From positions 5,828,001 through 5,892,000 of the forward strand of contig NGZR01000003.1 of NCBI GenBank assembly GCA_002197995.1: a DNA stretch of 64,000 bases, given 5' to 3'. Each line of letters begins with the position of its first letter. The first letter of the stretch is position 1. Positions 57,157-64,000 of this stretch are shown one piece after another. This DNA comes from Gaeumannomyces sp. JS-464 (taxonomy: Eukaryota > Ascomycota > Sordariomycetes > Magnaporthales > Magnaporthaceae). The notes beneath the pieces were generated by a model. That model worked only from the letters and a program-made list of their open reading frames with translations. It searched no databases and had not been told where the DNA came from. The position numbers and the translations under genes were made by a program.

Positions 57157-58463
57157 ATGGCTTCTGGCGAGGCGCCCGACCCGCGCCTCTCGTTTGAGGA
57201 GCTCATGGAGCTAGCGGAGCTGCCCCTGTCGCCCGAGGCGGCGGCGGCGGGCGTCGCGCGGCGGTTTATAAGTCGGCGGCCAGCCAACCTCCCGGATCCG
57301 ACATCGCCGAGATCGAGACAGTGAGCGGTCCGGGCAAGATGTTCCCGAACCCGCCCATAGCAGCCTTTGGCGGCCACGTCTTTTGTCAGGCCGCCGCGGC
57401 TGTCGCTCGTGTCGCAAGCGAAGAGGCCGTGCAACGGATTGTTGGCGTTGCCGAGAGCAGGTACGGACTGCATGTGAGTGTTGTTCCTGGATCTTAACGG
57501 GGTCTCGGCGTGGGTATACTGATGAACGCACAAACCCGGAAAAGACAATACACGGCTATTTTAACGTGTTTGGCCTGACGGACCGGCCATTCATATACGA
57601 CGTCGGCCCATATCGACAGGGCGCTCTTTCGTCACGTACACAGTCAAGGCCCGCAGCCGACAGACAGGGAATCCTCCTTTTCCCCCGGCGGCGAGCACGG
57701 CAGCCTCCTCCGCTTCTCGGCCGCCGACGCTGGCACGCCCCCCGTCGACTCGGACCTCGGCCCCGTCTGCTTCTCCGCCATGGTGTCCCTCAAGCTGCCC
57801 GAGCCGCACTGCCTGGGCCTGTCGCTCCAGGAGCCGCCGCCGCAGTCGCGGTTCGCCAGCATCCTGTCCTCCCGGCAGCGGCCCGACGACTGGCCGCTGG
57901 GGCCGCGCCTCGACATGCAGGGCATCATCGACGCGCTGGGGCCGGCGGGCGCCGAGCTGGCCGGCACGTTCCCGGCCGTCGAGATGCGCAAGGTCGAGAT
58001 GGGCGCCTACAGCGCCGCCAGGCCCATGCACGAGAAGCGCGAGCTGGTGCTGTATCGGCTCCTCGCCCCGATGCCGGCCGGCGAGCCGAACCTCCACGCG
58101 CTGGTCCACGCCTACATGGGCGACAGGAACGGCCTGCTGATGGCGGCCAACTTCATGGGTCTCGGGAGCGGTGGCGCCAAGCTTATCACCACGCTGAGCA
58201 ACACCTTTGTCGTGCACACCAACGCCGAGGACGCCGTCATGCATCGCGAGAGCGAGACGCAAGATCGGAGGGCCGGCGGTGGCGGCCGCGGCGAATGGTG
58301 GATCTACGAGGTCACGTATCCCCGCGTTGCGAACGGACGGGTTGTCTTGGAGGGGAAGGTCTGGAGCCCAGAGGGTGTGCATGTCGCCACTGTGTACCAA
58401 GACGGCATTGTACGGGCAAAGCGTGGGTTGACGATGGACGCAAAAGAGAGAGAGAAGCTATAA
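57157..58463 (+). CDS. Acyl-CoA thioesterase II family (double hotdog), multiply frameshifted
   Basis: Starts MASGEAPDPRLSFEELMELA; RRFISRRPANLP follows, then a frame change near 57297 into the same-exon block SDIAEIETVSGPGKMFPNPP with IAAFGGHVFCQAA, typical of TesB/ACOT8 proteins. A GTGAGT..AAAAG intron (57474-57544) joins GLH to TIHGYFNVFGLTDRPFIYDV. Two more one-base shifts (near 57636 and 57686) lead through YTVKARSRQTG and GGEHGSLLRFSAADAGTP into a clean frame to 58463 with MVSLKLPEPHCLGLSLQEPP, HALVHAYMGDRNGLLMAANF and GEWWIYEVTYPRVANGRVVL. Enzymes of this family hydrolyse fatty acyl-CoA to free acid and CoA, often in peroxisomes; the C-terminus here (KEREKL) is not a canonical SKL but is close to a -KL type signal. 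Three indels in one gene suggest sequence error. Confidence 0.8.
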
Positions 58464-58567
58464 TAACCTGCATATTGTCGTTATGGGGCGTTGACGAGGT
58501 TTGCTTGCGACTGATAAACATAGACACCAAGACAGCGCAGCCGCTTGATAGAAATCTAGACCATCCA

Positions 58568-59665
58568 TCACAGCCGTACGATTCCCTCCATGACCATGAC
58601 CGAAGTCCCGCCCAGGTAGACGTCCTTGATCTTCCACCCGCGCTCGCCGGCCTTGCGCTTCCTGACAACCTCGACGTGGATGGCGCTGTGCCTGCCCATC
58701 TCAACGCCCTGCTCGATCTCGAAAAGGATGGTCTCCTCCGCCTCCTCCGCCTGCCCTTCCGCGGGCGCATCTCCAAGCACAGCCGAGTCGGAAAGGGCTA
58801 GGTAGCAGCTCAGCGCACTAGCCGCGCTGCCCGTCGCCGGATCCTCGTACTCCTTCAGCAGCCTCGTCCGCAGCCTCACCGTCCTAGCCGTCGAGGATTC
58901 GCCGGCGCCATTGCCGCCGTCACCGCCACTGTTGGTGCCGAGGTGCACGAAATAATACCTCTTGGGGGATCCCACATCCCAGCCGCCCTCCCGGTCCAGC
59001 AGGCCGGCCCCGCCGCAGTCGAGCGGCGGGCCGACGGCCGCGCGCGCCAGCGCCGCCAGGTCCGGCAGCCGGGCCAGCGCAAACGTCATGCCCTTGACGA
59101 TGCTGATGACGGGCGCGTCCAGCTCGGCGGCCCGCAGCGTCGGGTCCGCGGACAGGCCCGCCGCGGCCGCCAAGGAAGCGTGGTCGACGATGCCGGCAGC
59201 GGCCAGCCCCGAGCGCATCGTCGCGGCGTGCACGCGGACGTTGTGCGGGATGCTGGCGCGCACCAGCGCCGGGCCCGCGCGCGAGACGGGGATGGGCCCC
59301 GCCTTGGTCAGCAGCGTGGTCACGCGCGCCTTGCCGAGGCCCGCGTCGGACGCCGCAGCCAGGCCGGGGAGGAGCAGGAACGACGCCGTGCCGATGGTGG
59401 GGTGGCCGGCAAAAGGCAGCTCCTCGCGCGGGGTGAAAATGTCGAGCCGGAGCTCCTCATTCCCGACCCCATCGTGGGCGAGGTGCAAGAAGGCCGTTTC
59501 GGAGAGGTTAAACTCGCGGGCGATGCGCTGCTTGGTGTCCTGCGATATGGACTGGTCTTTGGGAGGGAGCAGCACGAGGGCAAGGGGGTTTCCGGCGAAG
59601 CGCGTCGAGGTGAAGACGTCGAGGGTCACGAACTTGAGGCTGTTTGTAGAAGTGGTGGATGCCAT
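58568..59665 (-). CDS. PhzF-family isomerase-like protein
   Basis: A single intact 365-residue frame. Family marks: DVFTSTRFAGNPLALVL at the N-terminus, REFNLSETAFL with the catalytic-position Glu (residue 56), FTPREELPFAGHPTIGTASF (residues 78-97), then ISIVKGMTFALARLPDL, EDPATGSAASALSCYLA near residue 273, and the terminal GGTSVMVMEG. PhzF-like proteins have a two-domain diaminopimelate-epimerase fold; some catalyse proton shifts in phenazine synthesis, but most eukaryotic members have no known substrate. No phenazine genes are nearby, so a phenazine role is not implied. Its 3' end faces that of the thioesterase gene 104 bases away, so the two transcripts probably overlap. Confidence 0.9.
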   Translation of the reverse strand: MASTTSTNSLKFVTLDVFTSTRFAGNPLALVLLPPKDQSISQDTKQRIAREFNLSETAFLHLAHDGVGNEELRLDIFTPREELPFAGHPTIGTASFLLLPGLAAASDAGLGKARVTTLLTKAGPIPVSRAGPALVRASIPHNVRVHAATMRSGLAAAGIVDHASLAAAAGLSADPTLRAAELDAPVISIVKGMTFALARLPDLAALARAAVGPPLDCGGAGLLDREGGWDVGSPKRYYFVHLGTNSGGDGGNGAGESSTARTVRLRTRLLKEYEDPATGSAASALSCYLALSDSAVLGDAPAEGQAEEAEETILFEIEQGVEMGRHSAIHVEVVRKRKAGERGWKIKDVYLGGTSVMVMEGIVRL

Positions 59666-60476
59666 TTTTGACGAGTAAAACGGCTAGCGCAGCAAGAAAA
59701 CTGGTTCAATAATATATTTGGAGGTTTTAATCTAGGCTATCAGAGCATAGTCGTGTACGTGAAAACCTCTCAAGTATCGAGCGGGCTAGCAGTGAGTCAC
59801 TAACCACTTACACGACTGACTCTGGGAGGATTGTTTTCCCTGGGGCGACAAGATATGTAAGCATGGATGGCAACGCGCATAGGAACTCAGTCGTGTGTCC
59901 TGCTGAGGGTTAGGGTCAATGGTCTCTGCCTCCCAAGACGTTCTTAAACGATTATTCAATCCGTCGAGGTGCAACAGCCGAACACCTGCTCGAAGTCGCA
60001 TCGTAATGCTCGTGATGCTTCGATCTGGGAGGCCTGTTCTGATATGCCGTCTCTCGAAGCCGGCCAAAGCCCCGGCCATTGCAACAGCAACCTCTGCTAT
60101 AGGGCATCACACCTACGCGTTCAATGCCGCCCGTCGTTGCCGCGCGATGCTCCGGTCTTTCAGTCTCCAAGTACCAATCCGGGCAGCGGAGATGGGCCGG
60201 TGATGCGTCGACAGGATAGGGTCCGGCGAATTTACCCCGAGAGGCTGCCCGCAATGGATAAATGTCGGCAGTCGCTTCAGGTCCGGGGTTTTTATATGAT
60301 GGTTTCATTTCCAGCGTCCTGATCCGTACGGATCCCTTGTGAGGGCCAAAGGTGACGAATGTCAATATCTACCCTCACTGGCCGTGATGCTCAATGCGGA
60401 GCATAACGGATAGGTGACGCAAAAGAGGTTCGCGCGGTATAGCGACACGGCATCAGGGTATAGCATCATGGGAGTT
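59666..60476. other. Intergenic, shared upstream region of PhzF and feruloyl esterase
   Basis: Divergent promoter interval. No coding signal: the frames here (for example 59952-60365 minus) are short and domain-free. Confidence 0.45.
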
Positions 60477-60482
60477 TATAAA
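60477..60482 (+). promoter_or_regulatory. TATA box of the feruloyl-esterase-like gene
   Basis: TATAAA within GAGTTTATAAAACTGG, 131 bases before the ATG at 60613. The interval between is CT-rich (CTACGCTCCCTCGTTGCTCT), as expected for a fungal transcription start region. Confidence 0.6.
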
Positions 60483-60612
60483 ACTGGCGCGGCCAGCTCG
60501 TCTTCCTAGCCTTCTCAGACGACGAGGCTTTGCCTGCGCTGATACTCACTAAACGCCCCTAGAACTACGCTCCCTCGTTGCTCTCTAGCTTGACCACCCC
60601 ACCACAGCCAAG

Positions 60613-61482
60613 ATGCAAGGCTGGTCGTCGCTTTTGCTCAAAGCAGGCCTCCTCGGCCTAGCCTGCCTCGACCTCGTCTCAGCGGTCAAGCCTTCGCCAG
60701 GCTGCGGCAAGGTCAACACTCTCAAAGCGGGCAACAACACCATCACCGTAACGGGGGCAGGCAACAACGGGCGGCGCTGGTACTTGCTTAACCTGCCGTC
60801 CATGTACGACAACAAGCATCCCTACCGTCTTATCTTTACGCTGCACGCGCTCGGCGGCAGCGCCGACCAGGTCGCGGCGGGCACGGGAGGGTATCTGCCC
60901 TGGTACGGCTTCCCGCCGCTGGTCAACGACACGACGGGGGCCATCTACGTCGCCCCCAACGGGCTGGACCGCGGCTGGGCCAACACGGGCAACCGGGACG
61001 TGACGCTCATCTCGGCCATCGTCAGCCAGGTCAAGGCCGACCTGTGCGTGGACGAGGACCTGCTCTTCAGCGCCGGCTTCAGCTACGGCGCCAGCATGTC
61101 GTACGCCATCGCCTGCAGCCTGCCAAAGGTGTTCCGGGCCGTGGGCGCCCAGTCGGGCGGCGCCATGAGCGGCTGCCAGGGCGGCAACGAGCCCATCGCC
61201 TTCTACGGCCAGCACGGCGTCGCCGGCGACCTGCCCATCGCGCAGGCCCGCCAGATCCGGGACCGCTTCATCAAGAACAACGGCTGCACCCAGCAGACCT
61301 TCCCGACCGTCAGCACGGGAAGCGGCACGCACGCCAGGGTCGACTACAAGGGCTGCAGGGAGGGGTTCCCCGTCACCTGGATAGAGTACGACGGCGGCCA
61401 CACGCCCCAGCCCATGGACAGGGGCGCCAGGGGAACCTGGGCGGCTGACGAGACCTGGAGGTTCTTCTCGCAATTCAAGTGA
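60613..61482 (+). CDS. Secreted feruloyl-esterase-like serine hydrolase (CE1 / COG3509 type)
   Basis: A single intact frame of 289 residues. Signal peptide MQGWSSLLLKAGLLGLACLD ending near LVSA, mature protein from about residue 25 (VKPSPGCGK). The fold is alpha/beta hydrolase: oxyanion strand RLIFTLHALGG, nucleophile elbow G-F-S-Y-G (Ser157) in LLFSAGFSYGASMSYAIACS, and catalytic His263 in WIEYDGGHTPQP. Seven or more Cys suggest several disulfides, as in secreted type C/D feruloyl esterases. Such enzymes release ferulic acid from arabinoxylan or pectin in plant walls; a polyhydroxybutyrate-depolymerase-like or acetylxylan esterase activity is the main alternative. Ends with ADETWRFFSQFK and no carbohydrate-binding module. 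Confidence 0.88.
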   Translation: MQGWSSLLLKAGLLGLACLDLVSAVKPSPGCGKVNTLKAGNNTITVTGAGNNGRRWYLLNLPSMYDNKHPYRLIFTLHALGGSADQVAAGTGGYLPWYGFPPLVNDTTGAIYVAPNGLDRGWANTGNRDVTLISAIVSQVKADLCVDEDLLFSAGFSYGASMSYAIACSLPKVFRAVGAQSGGAMSGCQGGNEPIAFYGQHGVAGDLPIAQARQIRDRFIKNNGCTQQTFPTVSTGSGTHARVDYKGCREGFPVTWIEYDGGHTPQPMDRGARGTWAADETWRFFSQFK

Positions 61483-63203
61483 TGCGGAGGACCAGCGCCT
61501 CCTTCTCGTCCTCCGCATCTGTCGATTATGGTGGGTGTGGAGGGGGTCGTCACGATGGATCGGGAGGTTGCGCAACGGGCCTCTTTTTGGCGCGCGAGTT
61601 TAGTTCTGGTTTGGGGCCCGGATATTGGATGGTTTTGATTCCAATAGCTTTTGCCCATAGCCGGCGAGGCATGCCGTAGTCTTATCACTGTTTATTCACA
61701 CGGGTTGTGTGCCTGAGATTAGATTGAGGGCAAGGACCCAACCATGTGTCTTCATACTCGCTCGCGGCGCCAGTTTCTCTCTAAAGGCAACCTTTGGCGC
61801 CGTTCGTCCGAAAATCTTCCGCTGGCCGCTGTGCGTGGGGGTCCGAGTGCAACTGCACGCGCGCCATGTCCACCGGAAGTTGGGCTGACCAGCCGATCCG
61901 AAGGTTCAGAAGATCGTTACAGCTTATTTTAAGCGCAGCGGCTCCACGTACATGGCCGCCATGAACCGCCCTCCCAGCCCTGTGGTGTCCTGCCCACCCA
62001 CACCGGAGCCTTGACCTAGGCACACCCGGGCGGCTGGCGCGTTCTGGATCCTTGTTCAGCTGGTTTATATGTGCTGATAAGATGGCCTATTAGTTTCGTG
62101 CATCAGGCCGCATGCCTGACGACTCCCGGAATCAGGCTCACACGATGCCTTTGAAACACTCCTGGACACCATCTTCAGCACTTTGGTGATGGTCGACTGC
62201 GGCTGTGTGTCCGCGTATTCCCCGCCTAGGCCCTTCCATTCAGGGACCCGACTATTCTGCAAGCGCCACCAAGCGGGGGTGCCATGAGGTGCGAGCGCTG
62301 CCAGAGGACGCCTGGCTGCTCGAGAGAGGCTGGCTGCCTGGGAATGCCCTTCGAGAAGACAGGGAATTGCCGCGCGGTGCTCCATACCGCGTCACCAGCA
62401 CCACCCTATCACCCTATCACGAAGCCAGTGCCAGAGTGAGAAAACGCGGGTAGTGACGTGGATTTACTGAGCTCCCACTTCAAAGAGCCCAAATGCTCGT
62501 CCTCCCTTGTTCCTCAGATGCAAGGGAGGGTTTGGTGGGCATGACCTGGGCGGTATCAGCGCTGCGTTAGTTCCCCAGGATCACCCATGGCCCAAGGTTG
62601 AATCCAATCCCTTTCCAACAAACCAGCACTACCGTTGTATGCTCACTTCAGGACCATGGCCCACGACTGGACCTACGTAGTAAAGCATGTAAAACCTCGG
62701 CTCTTCCATCATCCCTGCAGGTTCGCCAACTCTGGCAAGTCTATACCTGGGCTCCGTCCTCATCCGTGGACTCGCTGTCTCCGCGCCCGGGTCCGCTGAG
62801 TCGCCTGTTACATAGTTCTGTTATGTCGACCAGTGGCAAAGACGTGGACGATTCGCTACGAGCTATGAGAGAACGCGAGGCACCAAACAGGGCCAGACAA
62901 CAAATATTCGAGATTTAAAATGAGTTCATGTCGCCTGAGTGACCTGGCTTGGAGCTCGCGGTCTGCGGCGGTCGGAGGACGAAAGCAAATGTACGAGGAG
63001 AGTAGCGAGGCCAAAAAGCAAAGGGGCTGCCCCGGGCGTTGCCACAGTAAGGTGAGGGCTGGTAGTTTATCGCGTATAACTGGCCGAAAATAAGGATAGG
63101 ATGTACCAGAGTCACCGATCATAGCCTAGGGATGGATAGGTGAAATCTTGCCTATGGGATTCGTGGCAATGAAGCTGCGGCATGAGAACTCTGCGCACAT
63201 GCC
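61483..63203. other. Intergenic between esterase and permease genes
   Basis: 3' flanks of the two convergent genes. No coding signal; all frames are under 110 codons and lack domains. A direct repeat CACCCTATCACCCTATCACG is at 62401-62420. Confidence 0.4.
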
Positions 63204-64000
63204 TTAAACGTATGGAGACTCATCCCTCGTGATCCAGACCTCGCCAATGAGCACCACGCAACCGATAATCATGGCGACGGCAATGATGGGCACGTTGATG
63301 CGCGCAAAATCCACACCGCGGACGTGGATATGCTTGCGGGCGAGGATGTCCCGCCACAGCATGCCGGCCAATGAGGCACTAAAGGCTGTGCTGAAGGCGC
63401 CGTAGTTGACCCCAATGGCCATGCTGTACACTGTCGCCCAGAAGGTTCGCTCTGTGATATGCGTTTGACCGGTACGGGCGATGGCGGTCCATGCCTGCAC
63501 GACGCGGCACAGCAGGATTGTGGTACCGATGTTGGTGCCGGAGAACTGTAGGGAAGGAGGGTTAGCAGATTAGCAAGCAGTTAAAAGCAGGCCGACCGGG
63601 ATGGGCCGGAACAAGTAGTACAGAGAAGTCTGCTTACATTGCACAGGACCACGGATAGAAAACCCATTCCTCCAATTGCGCCAACAGTACCGGTCTTCTC
63701 CACCCAGCGCGCCCAGCCGTGGGCAAAAACGGGCACCCAGCCACTGCTGACGAGAGCCTGCACCAAGACGAACATGGCGAATGCAAACGGCACGAGAGCC
63801 AGCGGCAGATGGGCCAGGACTGCCATGGTTGTTGGGAAAGTCTCCTGACACCAAGTGTAGCGGTCCTTGACGAGCGAGACCAGTGTTAATTTCCTGGGAG
63901 TACCGTTGGTATCGGGCTGTTTCTCGGGATCTGCGGTCGGTTCGGCTTCCATGGGGTTTCCTGCCCCATCGGGTTTCTCCTTAAACACCCCCTTCTCATC
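63204..64000 (-). CDS. ArsB/NhaD-type anion permease, C-terminal part (runs off the window)
   Basis: The minus strand enters at the right edge already in frame (cytoplasmic loop with KPDGAGNPMEAEPTADPEKQ) and continues to MAVLAHLPLALVPFAFAMFV, a membrane segment, and GAIGGMGFLSVVLCN. A GTAAGC..CTACAG intron (63637-63546, branch-like CTAAC) joins in phase to FSGTNIGTTILLCRVVQAW, the conserved re-entrant-like NxGTT segment of the arsenite permease / Na+:H+ antiporter superfamily. TFWATVYSMAIGVNYGAFST with AFSASLAGMLWRDILARKH follows, then a last helix (IIAVAMIIGCVVLIGEVWI) and TRDESPYV. Fungal members are annotated as arsenite or citrate/anion transporters; the substrate is not predictable here. 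The start lies beyond the window. Confidence 0.85.

Noticed and set aside
57383..58801. A 472-codon plus-strand frame as one protein
   Set aside because: It only partly overlaps the thioesterase in the wrong frame and continues into the opposite strand of PhzF. Motifs show the real gene uses other frames here.
58943..59678. Two plus-strand frames of about 240 codons
   Set aside because: Opposite-strand shadows of the intact PhzF gene.
58568..61482. Secondary-metabolite cluster around PhzF
   Set aside because: No synthase, transporter or regulator of such a pathway is adjacent; PhzF-like proteins are common without phenazine genes.

Overview
This window looks like nuclear DNA of a filamentous ascomycete (Pezizomycotina, probably a Sordariomycete; no species is claimed). 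The basis is short GT-AG introns of roughly 50-150 bases, GC-rich coding exons, fungal-type proteins (CRH-family wall transglycosylase, DUF4604 protein, Tad1-type LINE, feruloyl esterase), and an AT-rich transposon block whose mutations have the C-to-T / G-to-A pattern of repeat-induced point mutation (RIP).

Layout. 1-18.7 kb is a transposon neighbourhood: a broken LINE at the left edge on the minus strand, three copies of a LINE 3' end (2.8, 10.2 and 15.8 kb) all in one orientation, a complete but crippled Tc1/mariner element (3.97-5.62 kb), a 1.05-kb element with terminal inverted repeats and a G30 tract (6.4-7.4 kb), a palindromic MITE (10.57-10.98 kb), and about 7 kb of heavily RIP-mutated Ty3/Gypsy and LINE remains (11-17.5 kb). 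One multi-pass membrane protein gene (8.3-9.9 kb) lies among them. From 19 kb to the right edge the DNA is ordinary genic sequence of low density: a broken FHA-protein kinase gene (19.3-21.3), a GH16 CRH-type transglycosylase (22.1-23.9, minus), a Q-rich Myb/SANT protein (27.1-28.8, minus), a long gene-poor stretch (28.8-42.3), a Myb-like regulator (42.3-43.6), an amidohydrolase (45.3-47.0), a DUF4604 protein (47.5-48.1), cytochrome c oxidase subunit IV (48.8-49.9, minus), a disordered conserved-looking protein (50.6-52.3, minus), another gene-poor stretch (52.3-57.2), an acyl-CoA thioesterase (57.2-58.5), a PhzF-family protein (58.6-59.7, minus), a secreted feruloyl-esterase-like protein (60.6-61.5), and the 3' end of an ArsB/NhaD-type permease (63.2-64.0, minus).

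The genic half shows no operon or pathway clustering; these are independent housekeeping, cell-wall, regulatory and transport genes. The main cross-cutting observation is that six otherwise convincing genes carry one or more single-base frameshifts while their neighbours (COX4, PhzF, feruloyl esterase, permease exons) are intact. That looks more like indel errors in the assembly than like pseudogenes. By contrast, the changes in the transposon block remove specific catalytic residues by transitions and are best read as true RIP.

Limits: exon boundaries were placed by eye from splice consensus, reading frame and family resemblance. No database search, base-composition calculation or alignment was run.
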